The translations under genes were made by a program, and so were the position numbers. Shown in pieces: positions 8,207-17,543 of a DNA stretch of 64,000 nt. Every line of letters begins with the position of its first letter. The stretch's first letter is position 1. A model generated the notes under the pieces. The model worked only from the letters and a program-made list of their open reading frames with translations. It searched no databases and was not told the DNA's origin. Origin of the DNA: Angustibacter luteus (GTDB lineage Bacteria; Actinomycetota; Actinomycetes; Actinomycetales; Angustibacteraceae); contig NZ_BAABFP010000008.1 in the NCBI RefSeq assembly GCF_039541115.1, positions 310,001 to 374,000 of the forward strand. Reading direction: 5' to 3'.

Positions 8207-8314
8207 TCAGCTCTGCCCGCGGTAGAGCCGGTAGACGACGAAGCCGCTGAACCAGACGATGACCAGGGCACTGGCCGCCAGCAGGCTGGTGTAGAAGATC
8301 TCGAGACCACTCAC
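8207..8314 (-). CDS. Small single-pass membrane protein (35 aa)
   Basis: Short reading frame from GTG (8314) to TGA (8207) encoding VSGLEIFYTSLLAASA, then a hydrophobic LVIVWFSGFVVY segment and a basic YRLYRGQS end. It is one predicted transmembrane helix with the basic end likely cytoplasmic. Support comes from the tight 5-bp spacing to the nitrobindin gene and a composition unlike noise. No SD is obvious and no function is known. Confidence 0.5.
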   Translation of the reverse strand: MSGLEIFYTSLLAASALVIVWFSGFVVYRLYRGQS

Positions 8315-8350
8315 GGTTCGATCGTAACCGCCCCCGGATAGCGTGCCCTC

Positions 8351-8713
8351 ATGGAGCGCTCACTCGTGGTCAAGGTCACCGCCGGCGCGGACGCACCCGA
8401 GCGGTGCGCACAGGCTTTCACGGTCGCGGCGACGGCCGTCGCGGCAGGCGCGGAGGTGAGCCTGTGGCTGACCGGCGAGGCCAGCTGGTTCGCGCTGCCC
8501 GGCCGGGCCGAGCAGTTCGAGCTGCCGCACGCGGCGCCGCTGGACGGCCTGCTCGCCGCCGTGCTGGCCGAGGGCCGGGTGACCTTGTGCACGCAGTGCG
8601 CCGCCCGCCGCGAGATCACCGGGGACGACGTCCTGCCGGGAGTGCGCATCGCGGGCGCCGCCGCCTTCGTCGAGGAGTCCCTCATGGACGGCGCGCAGGC
8701 CCTCGTCTACTGA
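8351..8713 (+). CDS. DsrE-family protein
   Basis: 120-residue alpha/beta protein of the DsrE/YchN fold (N-terminal LVVKVTAGADAPERCAQAF, then AGAEVSLWLTGEASWFALP). Members relay sulfur through conserved cysteines; here the pair is in TLCTQCAARR at about residues 77-83. Sulfur relay is only a family-based guess. It is divergent from the small-ORF/nitrobindin/ygfZ operon, and its 3' end overlaps the convergent phosphatase gene by 7 bp. Confidence 0.85.
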   Translation: MERSLVVKVTAGADAPERCAQAFTVAATAVAAGAEVSLWLTGEASWFALPGRAEQFELPHAAPLDGLLAAVLAEGRVTLCTQCAARREITGDDVLPGVRIAGAAAFVEESLMDGAQALVY

Positions 8714-9315
8714 CCGCCGATGATCGCCCGGGCCAGCACGTCCACGGTCGGCACCAGCTGCTTCGTGGTCCGGACGTAGTCGGAGTTCGAGCGCCCGTAG
8801 GGGTCGTCGATGTCGTCCAGCTCACCGCGGGCGGGCCGGACCTGCCCGCGACGCTCGACCGCGACGCGAGGCAGCTCGCGCACGCGCGACGCCGGGTCCT
8901 GGGGCAGGCCGGCGAGGTCCGCGCCCTCCAGCAGCCGCCCCAGCTCGCGCAACGTGAAGGAGTAGCGCAACGCCCGGGGCACGAGCTGCGCCACCCGGGA
9001 CCGGTGGGTCCGGTCGGCGGTCACCACGAGATCGGCCCCCTCGACCATGGCCGCGGTCAGCGAGCGGGCGCGGAACCCGTTGGCCTCACCACCCAGCCCG
9101 GCCAGCTGGCGCTGCGCCTGCTCCGTCATCGCCTGGTCCTCGAGGGCCCTGATGCCGGCGGACTCCACGGACACCTGCTCGGCCCGGACTCCAGCCTCAG
9201 CCAGGTAACCGCGCAGCAGCGCCTCCGCGAGGGGCGAGCGACAGACGTTCCCGGTGCACACGACCAGCACGCGCGCGGGCGCCGTCCGAGCCTCGCCCAG
9301 ATCCCGATGGGACAC
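8707..9315 (-). CDS. Low-molecular-weight protein tyrosine phosphatase
   Basis: Cysteine phosphatase of the LMW-PTP/Wzb/PtpA family. The P-loop CTGNVCRS (CX5R, Cys nucleophile) is near the N-terminus, and the general-acid loop is the DDPYG segment near the C-terminus. About 202 residues from GTG 9315, which has GGAGG six bases upstream; an upstream ATG at 9372 gives a basic, unconserved extension and is less likely. A partner kinase is not in the window. Targets could be exopolysaccharide or cell-wall kinases, which is inference. Confidence 0.88.
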   Translation of the reverse strand: MSHRDLGEARTAPARVLVVCTGNVCRSPLAEALLRGYLAEAGVRAEQVSVESAGIRALEDQAMTEQAQRQLAGLGGEANGFRARSLTAAMVEGADLVVTADRTHRSRVAQLVPRALRYSFTLRELGRLLEGADLAGLPQDPASRVRELPRVAVERRGQVRPARGELDDIDDPYGRSNSDYVRTTKQLVPTVDVLARAIIGGQ

Positions 9316-9447
9316 CTGACGCCTCCGCCTTCCGAGACCGACCTCGCTCGCGCCTGCATGCTTCCGGTCCACGATCGTAGGTCGCCCGCGCAGCGCGGCG
9401 CTGGACCCTTGTGGGTGGAGCCTGGGCAGATCTCGTGAACGGCCGGC

Positions 9448-9915
9448 TCAGGCCCGGGGTTCGCGAATGACCGCCTCGGCCGCCGTGGCCGTCGCCCCCG
9501 CAGGGACGTCCTTGACGATGACGGCGCCGGCGCCGATCCGCGCACCGTCGCCGATCGTGATCCGGCCGATGATCTTCGCACCGGCGCCGATGTACACGTC
9601 GTCGCCGATCGTCGGCGCGCCGGCCCGGGGGTGCCCAGGGAAGTCGTTCTTGCCGATGGTCACGTGCTGGTAGATCACTGCGCGGCTGCCGATCCGCGCG
9701 TACGGGGCGATGAAGACGCCGGCCGGCTTGTGCGGGAACCTCGGCTCGTCGGCGAACTCCGCCAGCAGCGAGATGTACCCGCCCAGCTGCTCCAGGTACC
9801 GCTTGTAGATGGCCGTCTGCAGGCGGCCCCACGGGGTACGGCGGTTCCGGCCCACGAGCCGGGCGCGGAAGGTCCACAGGCCACCGTTCATCCGGACCCA
9901 GGCGGCTAGCAGCAC
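9448..9915 (-). CDS. Hexapeptide-repeat acyltransferase, serine acetyltransferase-like
   Basis: Left-handed beta-helix transferase. The C-terminal ~100 residues carry hexapeptide turns (IAPYARIG, IGDDVYIGAGAKIIG, ITIGDGARIGAGAVIV), with YQHVTIG holding the likely catalytic His. The reading frame stays open further upstream, but that part is Arg/Pro/Ser-rich shadow sequence; GTG 9915 or ATG 9891 gives the usual 150-residue form. Closest in pattern to CysE-like/colanic-acid acetyltransferases. Acceptor unknown. Confidence 0.75.
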   Translation of the reverse strand: MLLAAWVRMNGGLWTFRARLVGRNRRTPWGRLQTAIYKRYLEQLGGYISLLAEFADEPRFPHKPAGVFIAPYARIGSRAVIYQHVTIGKNDFPGHPRAGAPTIGDDVYIGAGAKIIGRITIGDGARIGAGAVIVKDVPAGATATAAEAVIREPRA

Positions 9916-9970
9916 GGCCCGAGCGTAGTGCCTCCCGCTGCTGCCGCAGGCGGGCCAGCCGCAGAAACGC

Positions 9971-10774
9971 TCAGCCCAGGGCCAGGCGCAGCACGACGTA
10001 GGCGACCATCCCGGACGACGCGAGCGGTGCCGCCGACAGGGCGAGCCAGCCGGGGGCGCGTCCGGCCGCCGGGAGCACCGAGAGCAGGCGGTGCAGCACC
10101 AGGGCGACGGCCGCGCAGAGGCCGCCGCAGACGGCCCCAGCGAGGGCGGTGCCGTCGTCCAGCGCGGTGCCCAGCAGGGCACCGACGGCCGCGGCCACCA
10201 CCATCGCGAGCCCCATGATCAACCGCGACGACACCGGCGCCAGCAGCACGAGCAGGGCCACCGCCACGCAGACGGCCCAGGTCAGCACACCCGCCGCGCC
10301 GGCCGGTGCGTCCACCAGGGCGAGCACGGCGCTGACCGAGCCCAGCACGACCACGCCCGCGATGGTGCCGGACACGGACTCGACCAGCCGGGGTCGACCG
10401 TCCCTACGCAGCAGCTGGTGGACGAACTCCGCCACGACCGCACCGGCGAGCGCCAGCGCGAGCCACTCGAGCCGCGGCTCGGCGTCCGCCAGGGCCACCG
10501 ACAGCACGGCGGCGGTGCCAGCCAGCGCCAGCACCGTCGTGGTGCCGCGCGGGGACGGCAGGTCCACCAGAGCCGGCCACCCCCAGGCCAGCAGGCCCAC
10601 GGTGACCAGCGCGGCGACGACCAGCCCCACGGAGCCGGCGTAGGCACCGAGGGCGAGCAGCCCGGCGAGGACGGTGCTCATCCCCGCCGTCCAGTACCGG
10701 ATCGCGCCGGTCGGCGTCGCAGGCAGGCTGGGCACGATGTCGCGCTCGCCGGTGGCGTCGTCGGTGCCGGTCAC
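9971..10774 (-). CDS. Hypothetical multi-pass membrane protein
   Basis: About 267 residues with roughly eight hydrophobic helices rich in Ala, Val and Leu and little else; the N-terminal 30 residues are hydrophilic. No catalytic or transport motif is seen. GTG 10774 has an AGGATG element upstream; a GTG at 10822 would overlap the MoaD gene by 8 bp and lacks an SD. It follows the MoaD/ThiS gene on the same strand. Confidence 0.7.
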   Translation of the reverse strand: MTGTDDATGERDIVPSLPATPTGAIRYWTAGMSTVLAGLLALGAYAGSVGLVVAALVTVGLLAWGWPALVDLPSPRGTTTVLALAGTAAVLSVALADAEPRLEWLALALAGAVVAEFVHQLLRRDGRPRLVESVSGTIAGVVVLGSVSAVLALVDAPAGAAGVLTWAVCVAVALLVLLAPVSSRLIMGLAMVVAAAVGALLGTALDDGTALAGAVCGGLCAAVALVLHRLLSVLPAAGRAPGWLALSAAPLASSGMVAYVVLRLALG

Positions 10775-10814
10775 GGCGTCATCCTGCCAGGTCGCCGGGG
10801 GGCGCACGGACGCC

Positions 10815-11054
10815 TCATCCACCGGCGAACGGGGGCAGCACCTCGACGGTCTGCCCGTCCACCAGCGTCCGGTCGTCGCGCACGACCTGGCCGTCCACGA
10901 GCACGGAGCTGCGGCGCACCACCTCGGCCAGCGGCCCGGGCCGCGCGCACAACGCGGCGACGACCTCCCGGACGGACGCCGCGACGAGCCGCTCGTCGTC
11001 CGTGCCCGCGGCGTCCCGGGCGCCCGCCCAATACCGCACCGTCACCTCGGCCAC
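10815..11054 (-). CDS. MoaD/ThiS-family sulfur-carrier protein
   Basis: 79-residue beta-grasp protein ending in the obligatory Gly-Gly (PPFAGG) that is adenylated and thiocarboxylated. The start MAEVTVRYWAGARDAAG is typical of MoaD-like proteins of actinobacteria. No MoeB/ThiF activator is in the window, so the pathway (molybdopterin, thiamine or other) cannot be decided. It lies divergent from glnR across a 244-bp gap. Confidence 0.88.
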   Translation of the reverse strand: MAEVTVRYWAGARDAAGTDDERLVAASVREVVAALCARPGPLAEVVRRSSVLVDGQVVRDDRTLVDGQTVEVLPPFAGG

Positions 11055-11225
11055 GCCGCCCGCTCCCTCCGTGTCGTGCTCGTTTCGGCCAGCACACGCC
11101 CGTGCTCAACGTCTCACCCCGCGGGACGAGACTCCACCGGCTGGGACGCCGTGCCCTATCCTGAGCCAGTCGGCCATCGTCGCCCGACCCCAAGGGTCGC
11201 GCGGGCGCCGTCAGTCTTACAGCAC

Positions 11226-11261
11226 CACTGCACGATGGCATCAGCACTGCACGATGGCATC
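11226..11261. repeat. Two direct 17-bp repeats upstream of glnR
   Basis: CACTGCACGATGGCATC occurs at 11226-11242 and again at 11245-11261, identical, with a 19-bp period (about two helical turns). The pair lies 38 bp before the glnR start, in the gap shared with the divergent MoaD gene. Spacing and position fit an operator bound by a tandem or dimeric regulator on one face of the helix, possibly GlnR itself. Confidence 0.7.
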
Positions 11262-11298
11262 GCCGGCCCGATCCGACGCCGGAAGGAGGGCCTGACTC

Positions 11299-12027
11299 GT
11301 GGCGAGACTGCTGCTGCTGACCAACGACCTCGCGCCCAGCGCTGAGGTCGTCCCCGCCCTGGGGCTGCTGGCCCACCAGATCCGCGTGCTGCCCGCCGAG
11401 GCGTCCGCGCTGGTCGAGACCCCGCCCACGGACGCCGTGCTCGTCGACGCCCGCCGCGACCTCGCCCCGGCCCGCTCGCTGTGCCGCCTGATGCGCACCA
11501 CCGGCCTGTCGGTGCCGCTGCTGCTGGTGGTCACCGAGGGCGGCCTGGCGGCCGTGAGCGCCGAGTGGGGCGCGGACGACGTGATCCTGGTCAGCGCCGG
11601 GCCGGCCGAGGTCGAGGCCCGGCTGCGGCTGGCGATCGGGCGGTCCCTGATGGTCGCCGAGACCGACCACGACCTGGCGCCCGAGATCCGCGCCGGCGAC
11701 GTGGTGATCGACGAGACGACGTACTCCGCCAAGGTGCGCGGGCGCTCACTGGACCTGACGTACAAGGAGTTCGAGCTGCTGAAGTACCTCGCGCAGCACC
11801 CGGGCCGGGTCTTCACCCGGGCCCAGCTGCTGCAGGAGGTCTGGGGCTACGACTACTACGGAGGCACCCGGACCGTCGACGTCCACGTGCGCCGGTTGCG
11901 CGCCAAGCTCGGCCCCGAGTTCGAGCAGCAGATCGGCACCGTGCGCAACGTGGGGTACCGGTTCGTCCCCCCGGGCCGCGACGGCGTCGAGTCCCGCGTC
12001 GGGGCCGACGTCCCCTCCCCCGCCTGA
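11299..12027 (+). CDS. glnR: GlnR-like OmpR-family response regulator
   Basis: Orphan response regulator of nitrogen metabolism in actinobacteria. Residues 1-115 form a degenerate receiver domain that keeps an Asp in the VLVDARRD strand, as GlnR does, but there is no adjacent kinase. The C-terminus is a winged helix ([35 protein letters not shown]). 242 residues. GTG start with GGAAGGAGGG eight bases before. The neighbourhood glnR-mshD-ppk-pst matches Streptomyces and Mycobacterium and supports the name. Direct repeats upstream may be its own control site. Confidence 0.85.
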   Translation: MARLLLLTNDLAPSAEVVPALGLLAHQIRVLPAEASALVETPPTDAVLVDARRDLAPARSLCRLMRTTGLSVPLLLVVTEGGLAAVSAEWGADDVILVSAGPAEVEARLRLAIGRSLMVAETDHDLAPEIRAGDVVIDETTYSAKVRGRSLDLTYKEFELLKYLAQHPGRVFTRAQLLQEVWGYDYYGGTRTVDVHVRRLRAKLGPEFEQQIGTVRNVGYRFVPPGRDGVESRVGADVPSPA

Positions 12028-12068
12028 CGCCCCCGCCTGCCCCCCTGCGTGACCCCACCCGCACGACA

Positions 12069-12170
12069 CGCTTCCGCCACCCAGTCCGGTTTCCGCCACC
12101 CGAGCCGGTTCCTGGGGAGGAAACCCGGCCCGGGCGGCGGAAAGCGGCCTGAGCGGCGGAAGCGTGGGTG
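12069..12170. repeat. Dispersed palindromic element, copy A (full hairpin)
   Basis: Two arms of about 45 bp face each other around a short TGGGGAG loop; each arm is itself two ~20-bp units built on TTCCGCC-rC-yCAGkCCGG. Related copies lie at 23494 and 24639. It fills the gap between the convergent glnR and 5'-nucleotidase genes, where it could also act as a bidirectional terminator. Confidence 0.8.
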
Positions 12171-12173
12171 GCG

Positions 12174-14060
12174 TTACGGGACCTGGGTGATCCGGTCCGT
12201 CTCGATCGGCGCGTACGGCGAGTGCGCCGTCAGGTAGTTCGCGAAGGCGTCGATGTCGAGCCCACCGATCAGCTTGTTCGTGCCGCCCGCGAACGAGGCG
12301 AAGTTGTCCCCGCCGTCGGACAGGAACGAGTTCGCCGCGACGCGGTACGTCGTGCCCATGGCGATCGGTGTCCCGTCCAGCGCGACGCTGCCCGGCACGA
12401 CCTTCGAGCCGGCCGGCGCCGACGCGCTGTAGGAGTACGTGAAGCCCTCGCTGACCTGCAGGATCTTCACGGCCGGGGCGTTCGCGCCCGACCACTGCTG
12501 CTCGAGCAGCGCGTAGATCTGCGCGCCCGTCAGGTCCATCGACACGACGTAGTTGTTGAACGGCTGCACCGTGAACGCGGCGCCGAAGTTCACGTCACCG
12601 TTGGCCAGCGGCACCAGGTCGGCCCGGATGCCACCCGGGTTCATGAACGCGATCTGCGGTGCCACGCCGTTGCTCACGGTCGACGCGTCGTTCTTCTGCG
12701 CGTCGGCGATCAGCCGCCCGAGCGAGGTCTCGACGTCCGCGCCGGTCTTCGGCAGCGTGACGCCACCCGCGACCTGCCCGATGACCTTGCTCTTGATGGG
12801 CGCGACCAGCGTGTTGTACGTGCTGATCAGAGCGGTCTGCGCGGCGTCCTTGGCGACGTCGCGGGTCACGATCATGTTCGAGCCCTCGACCGACGAGCGG
12901 ACGATGTCGTTCTTCTTCAGGTCGTACGTCAGCTCCGTCTCGGTGTACAGCCGACCGAAGGACGACGCGCTCGTGATGAGCCGCTGGTTGCCGTCCGGGT
13001 CAGCCTGGGAGCAGATGTACGGCTGGTGCGTATGGCCCGAGATCACCATGTCGATCTGCGGGTCCAGCCGGCGGGAGATGTCCAGGATCGCGCTGTCCCC
13101 GGTCAGCTGGGCGCCCTTGACGCCGTTCTTGGTCTCCGTGGAGCAGGTCGCGTCGTACGGCGGTGCGACGTTGTAGGTGCCGTGCTCGGCGGTGTACGTG
13201 GTGACCGCGGGCGTGCCGCCCTGGTGCACCAGCACCACGATCGCCTTGACGCCCTTCTTCTTCAGCTCGGGCACCAGCAGGTTGGCGGTGGTCGCCTCGT
13301 CGTCGAAGGTGAGCCCCGCGATGCCGGACTTGGTCACGATCGACGGGGTGTCCTTCAGGGTCATGCCGATGAACGCGACCTTGGCGCCGTCCTTGAACGT
13401 CTTGATCCAGTACGGCGGCAGGATCCGCTTCAGCGTGCCGGTGTAGCGCACGTTGGCCGCCAGGATCGGGTACTTCGCGCCGGTGAACGTGTGCGCGGCG
13501 CAGGAGTTCTGGTTGTTCGCGCCGCCCGGGCCGTCGTCGATGCAGCCGCCCTTGGCGATCCGCTGCAGCTCCTTGTAGCCCTCGTCGAACTCGTGGTTGC
13601 CCACCGAGGTGACGTCCAGGCCGAGGGAGTTCATCGCCTCGACCGTCGGCTCGTCGTGGAAGGCGGCGGACAGCAGCGGCGAGGCGCCGATCAGGTCACC
13701 CGCGGCAACGGTGAGCGAATCCTTGTGCCCCGCGCGAGCCTGCTTGAGGTGGGTGGCCAGGTACTCGACGCCACCGGCCGGGACGTTCGTGGCCGTCGCC
13801 TGGAAGGCGCCGGTCGTCGCGTTCTGCGTCTCCGTGTACCCCGTGGTGATCACCCCGCTCGAGCCCGCCGGCGCCTCCAGGTTGCCGTGGAAGTCGTTGA
13901 ACGAGAGCAGCTGGATCTGGGCCGTGGTGGGCTTGGGCGGCTTCGGTGGCTTGCCGTGACCGCCGGCGAGGGCGGTGGACGGCGACATCGTGACGGCGAG
14001 CGCGGCGGCCGAGGTGACGGCCAGGGCCTGCGCGAGCCGCAGGTGGCGACGCGATGACAT
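12174..14060 (-). CDS. Secreted 5'-nucleotidase / metallophosphatase
   Basis: 628-residue exported UshA-type enzyme that dephosphorylates nucleotides outside the membrane. A signal peptide (about 1-32, ending STALA-GG) is followed by a Pro/Lys-rich linker and a calcineurin-like domain with SFNDFHGN, AAGDLIG, GNHEFDEG and SGHTHQPY metal motifs. The C-terminal substrate domain has NPGGIRADL and VAANSFLSDGGDNF. Placed among phosphate genes, it may supply phosphate from extracellular nucleotides. No LPXTG or membrane anchor is present. Confidence 0.92.
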   Translation of the reverse strand: MSSRRHLRLAQALAVTSAAALAVTMSPSTALAGGHGKPPKPPKPTTAQIQLLSFNDFHGNLEAPAGSSGVITTGYTETQNATTGAFQATATNVPAGGVEYLATHLKQARAGHKDSLTVAAGDLIGASPLLSAAFHDEPTVEAMNSLGLDVTSVGNHEFDEGYKELQRIAKGGCIDDGPGGANNQNSCAAHTFTGAKYPILAANVRYTGTLKRILPPYWIKTFKDGAKVAFIGMTLKDTPSIVTKSGIAGLTFDDEATTANLLVPELKKKGVKAIVVLVHQGGTPAVTTYTAEHGTYNVAPPYDATCSTETKNGVKGAQLTGDSAILDISRRLDPQIDMVISGHTHQPYICSQADPDGNQRLITSASSFGRLYTETELTYDLKKNDIVRSSVEGSNMIVTRDVAKDAAQTALISTYNTLVAPIKSKVIGQVAGGVTLPKTGADVETSLGRLIADAQKNDASTVSNGVAPQIAFMNPGGIRADLVPLANGDVNFGAAFTVQPFNNYVVSMDLTGAQIYALLEQQWSGANAPAVKILQVSEGFTYSYSASAPAGSKVVPGSVALDGTPIAMGTTYRVAANSFLSDGGDNFASFAGGTNKLIGGLDIDAFANYLTAHSPYAPIETDRITQVP

Positions 14061-14231
14061 GACACTCCCTGAGTGGATCGGATCGTCGGACGGGGTGGAT
14101 CCTCCAACTTGTCCGGCACCGTAACGTCAGTCGGGAACGTCCGACAGACGGCAGATGTCACGAAAGCAGTACGTCGGGTGGCCAACAGGTGCCAATCGGC
14201 ACCCGGACGGGTCGCGCCCTAGGCTCAGCCC

Positions 14232-15260
14232 GTGCCGACCGACCCGCCCACCGACCCGCCGACCGACTTGCCCAGCGACCCGACGTCCGAGTTCGACGTC
14301 CGTCTCGAGGTGCTCGAGAGGCTCGCCCCCGACGACCTGTCGGCGGTCACCGCACTGGTCGCCGCCGCGACCGAGGCCGACGGCCTGCACCCGCTCAGCG
14401 AGCACGTCATGCTGCACCTGCCGTCGACGGCGCCCGGCGCGGACCGGCACCTGCTGGTCTTCGCGACCCCGGCCGAGGGGGGCGCCGAGCGGCTGGCCGG
14501 CTACGGGCACCTCGACCCCACCGACGCGGTGGACGGCGCGAGCGCCGAGGTGGTCGTGCACCCCGACCTGCGCGGGCACGGCGTCGGCCGGCTGATGGTG
14601 GGCCACCTGCAGGAGCTGTCCCCGGACGGCCGGCTGCGGCTGTGGGCGCACGGGCAGCAGGCCGGGGCGCGGGCGCTGGCCGAGTCGCTCGGCTACGTGT
14701 CCGTGCGCAAGCTCTGGCAGATGCGCCGCTCGCTGCGCCAGGACGTCCCCGCCCTCGACCCGCCGCCCGGCTACACGCTGCGCGCGTTCCGGCCCGGCGC
14801 GGACGACGAGGCCTGGCTGGCGGTCAACGCCGCGGCCTTCGCGCACCACCCCGAGCAGGGCCGGTGGACGGCGCAGGACCTGGCCTTCCGGATGGCCGAG
14901 GACTGGTTCGACCCCGCCGGCTTCCTGCTGCTGGACGGCCCGGACGGCGACCTGGCGGGCTTCCACTGGACGAAGGTGCACGGGTCCGACCCGGCGGCCC
15001 GGCACGGCCACGATCGGATCGGCGAGGTGTACGTCGTCGGGGTGTCGCCCGCGCACCAGGGGCACGGGCTGGGCGCGGTGCTGACCGTCGCCGGGCTGCG
15101 CCACCTGCGCTCCCAGGGGCTGACCCAGGTGATGCTGTACGTCGACGGGGACAACGAGGCCGCCGTGCGCACCTACTCGCGCCTGGGGTTCACCCGCGCG
15201 GCCGTCGACGTCCAGTACTCGCGGCCGCTGCCGTCCGCCGCGCTCACCGACCAGCCCTGA
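14232..15260 (+). CDS. mshD: Mycothiol synthase MshD (tandem GNAT acetyltransferase)
   Basis: Last step of mycothiol biosynthesis: acetyl-CoA plus Cys-GlcN-inositol gives mycothiol, the main actinobacterial thiol. 342 residues with two GNAT halves: an N-terminal half with [17 protein letters not shown], and a C-terminal half with [19 protein letters not shown] and [18 protein letters not shown], the classical acetyl-CoA loop and product-binding region. GTG start. The first ~18 residues are a PTDP repeat with no counterpart expected. Synteny with glnR and ppk supports the call. Confidence 0.92.
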   Translation: MPTDPPTDPPTDLPSDPTSEFDVRLEVLERLAPDDLSAVTALVAAATEADGLHPLSEHVMLHLPSTAPGADRHLLVFATPAEGGAERLAGYGHLDPTDAVDGASAEVVVHPDLRGHGVGRLMVGHLQELSPDGRLRLWAHGQQAGARALAESLGYVSVRKLWQMRRSLRQDVPALDPPPGYTLRAFRPGADDEAWLAVNAAAFAHHPEQGRWTAQDLAFRMAEDWFDPAGFLLLDGPDGDLAGFHWTKVHGSDPAARHGHDRIGEVYVVGVSPAHQGHGLGAVLTVAGLRHLRSQGLTQVMLYVDGDNEAAVRTYSRLGFTRAAVDVQYSRPLPSAALTDQP

Positions 15261-15327
15261 CCCGGTTGCTGACCGCCCGTCGGACGCGCGCTACCCACCG
15301 TTCACGAAGCGGTGGCACGATCAGGGC

Positions 15328-17508
15328 ATGACCGTCGCGATCGAGCCCGCCGGCCGGCAGCAGCCCGCCGAGCAGGACCCCGAGCGTTTCCTGGACCGGG
15401 AGACCAGCTGGCTGCAGTTCAACGAGCGCGTGCTGCAGCTCGCCGAGGACCCGACGCTCCCGCTGCTCGAGCGCGCCCGCTTCCTGGCCATCTTCGCCAG
15501 CAACCTGGACGAGTTCTTCATGGTCCGGGTGGCCGGCCTCAAGCGTCGCATCGCCACCGGCATCGCGGTCCGCTCGGCCGCCGGCCTCGAGCCGCGCGAG
15601 GTGCTGGAGCAGATCAGCTCGCTCGCCCAGGAGCTCATGCAGCGGCACGCCCGGGTGTTCCAGGACGACGTCCGCCCGGCGCTGGCCAGCGAGGGCATCA
15701 CCGTCGTGCGCTGGGACGAGCTGAGCACCCTCGAGCAGGAGCGCCTGCAGGAGATGTTCCGCGAGCAGATCTTCCCGGTGCTGACGCCGCTGGCCGTCGA
15801 CCCGGCGCACCCGTTCCCCTACATCTCCGGGCTGTCGCTGAACCTGGCGGTGGTGGTCCGCAACACCAAGACGTTCAAGGAGCACTTCGCGCGGGTCAAG
15901 GTGCCGCCGCTGCTCCCCCGGTTCATCGCCGTCGAGGACGTCGGCGGCTCGGCCGCCGGGGTCGAGCCCGCCCTCGCCGACCCGTACAAGTCTCGGTTCG
16001 TGCCGCTCGAGGACATCATCGCCGCGCACCTGGACCAGCTGTTCCCGGGCATGGACGTGATGACCCACCACAGCTTCCGGGTCACCCGCAACGAGGACCT
16101 CGAGGTCGAGGAGGACGACGCCGAGAACCTGCTGCAGGCACTCGAGAAGGAGCTCATGCGTCGCCGGTTCGGGCCGCCGGTGCGGTTGGAGGTGGACGAC
16201 GACGTCGACGACCACGTGATGGACCTGCTGGTCCGCGAGCTCGGGGTCTCCGCGAGCGAGGTCTACCGCCTGCCCGCCCCGCTGGACCTGACCGGCCTGA
16301 ACCTGGTCGCCGACCTGGCCCGCAGCGAGCTGCGCTACCCCTCGTTCGTGGCCGGCACGCACCGGGACCTCACCGAGGGCATCGAGACCAGCAAGCCGGG
16401 CGACATCCTGGCCGCGATGCGGATGCACGACGTGCTGCTGCACCACCCGTACGACTCGTTCTCGACGTCGGTGCAGGCGTTCCTGGAGCAGGCCGCCGCC
16501 GATCCGCGGGTGCTGGCCATCAAGCAGACGCTCTACCGCACCAGCGGTGACTCGCCCATCGTGGACGCGTTGATCGACGCGGCCGAGGCGGGCAAGCAGG
16601 TGCTGGCGATCGTCGAGATCAAGGCGCGCTTCGACGAGCAGGCGAACATCAGCTGGGCGCGCAAGCTCGAGCAGGCCGGCGTGCACGTCGTCTACGGCAT
16701 CGTCGGGCTCAAGACGCACGCCAAGCTGGCACTCGTCGTCCGGCAGGAGGCCGACGGGCTACGTCGCTACTGCCACATCGGAACCGGCAACTACAACCCG
16801 AAGACCGCGCGCCTGTACGAGGACCTCGGCCTGCTCACCACCGACCCGAAGGTCGGCGAGGACCTGACTCGGCTGTTCAACCAGCTGTCCGGCTACGCGC
16901 CGCGCACCCGGTTCAAGCGGCTGCTGGTCGCGCCGCGGTCGTTGCGCAGCGGGCTGATCGAGCAGATCGACAACGAGATCGCGCACGCCGACGCCGGGCA
17001 CCCCGCGTCCATCGCCCTGAAGATGAACTCGATCGTGGACGAGTCCATCATCGACGCGCTGTACCGGGCCTCCGGTGCGGGCGTGTCCGTCGACGTCCTG
17101 GTGCGCGGCATCTGCGCGATCCGGCCGGGCGTGCCCGGCCTGAGCGAGAACATCCGGGTGCGCAGCGTGCTGGGCCGGTTCCTGGAGCACTCGCGGGTCT
17201 TCATGTTCGGCCCGGCCGACCGCGAGCCGACCGAGACGGCCTGCTGGATCGGCAGCGCGGACATGATGCACCGCAACCTGGACCGGCGCGTCGAGGCGCT
17301 GGTCCGCCTGGAGAACCCGGTGCACGTGGCCGAGCTGCGCACCCTGCTCGACACCGCCATGAGCGACGAGACGTCGTCCTTCCACCTCGGCGCGGACGGC
17401 GGGTGGACCAGGCGCCACCTGGACGAGCACGGGGTGGCGTTGCAGGACCTGCAGACCGTCGTGGCGGAGCGGCTCGGCCGGCAGCGGCGCAAGGCCCGCC
17501 GGCACTAG
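15328..17508 (+). CDS. ppk: Polyphosphate kinase Ppk1
   Basis: Reversible transfer of the ATP gamma-phosphate onto polyphosphate. 726 residues in the usual four-domain layout: N-terminal [16 protein letters not shown] and [18 protein letters not shown], the [17 protein letters not shown] region, and two phospholipase D-like catalytic domains with [20 protein letters not shown] (autophosphorylated His) and [10 protein letters not shown]. It starts 67 bp after mshD. One GTTCACG half-site at 15300 hints at PhoP control but no clear repeat is present. Confidence 0.96.
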   Translation: MTVAIEPAGRQQPAEQDPERFLDRETSWLQFNERVLQLAEDPTLPLLERARFLAIFASNLDEFFMVRVAGLKRRIATGIAVRSAAGLEPREVLEQISSLAQELMQRHARVFQDDVRPALASEGITVVRWDELSTLEQERLQEMFREQIFPVLTPLAVDPAHPFPYISGLSLNLAVVVRNTKTFKEHFARVKVPPLLPRFIAVEDVGGSAAGVEPALADPYKSRFVPLEDIIAAHLDQLFPGMDVMTHHSFRVTRNEDLEVEEDDAENLLQALEKELMRRRFGPPVRLEVDDDVDDHVMDLLVRELGVSASEVYRLPAPLDLTGLNLVADLARSELRYPSFVAGTHRDLTEGIETSKPGDILAAMRMHDVLLHHPYDSFSTSVQAFLEQAAADPRVLAIKQTLYRTSGDSPIVDALIDAAEAGKQVLAIVEIKARFDEQANISWARKLEQAGVHVVYGIVGLKTHAKLALVVRQEADGLRRYCHIGTGNYNPKTARLYEDLGLLTTDPKVGEDLTRLFNQLSGYAPRTRFKRLLVAPRSLRSGLIEQIDNEIAHADAGHPASIALKMNSIVDESIIDALYRASGAGVSVDVLVRGICAIRPGVPGLSENIRVRSVLGRFLEHSRVFMFGPADREPTETACWIGSADMMHRNLDRRVEALVRLENPVHVAELRTLLDTAMSDETSSFHLGADGGWTRRHLDEHGVALQDLQTVVAERLGRQRRKARRH

Positions 17509-17543
17509 TGCGGCCGACGGCCGGCCCCTCGACGCCGAAGTCC

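Noticed and set aside
10777..10791. GCGTCATCCTGCCAG in the core region resembling the island motif
   Set aside because: It matches only the common GCGTCAT part and lies by a start codon in core genes; background.
15289..15321. PHO box upstream of ppk
   Set aside because: Only one GTTCACG half-site is present with no second repeat at 11 bp.
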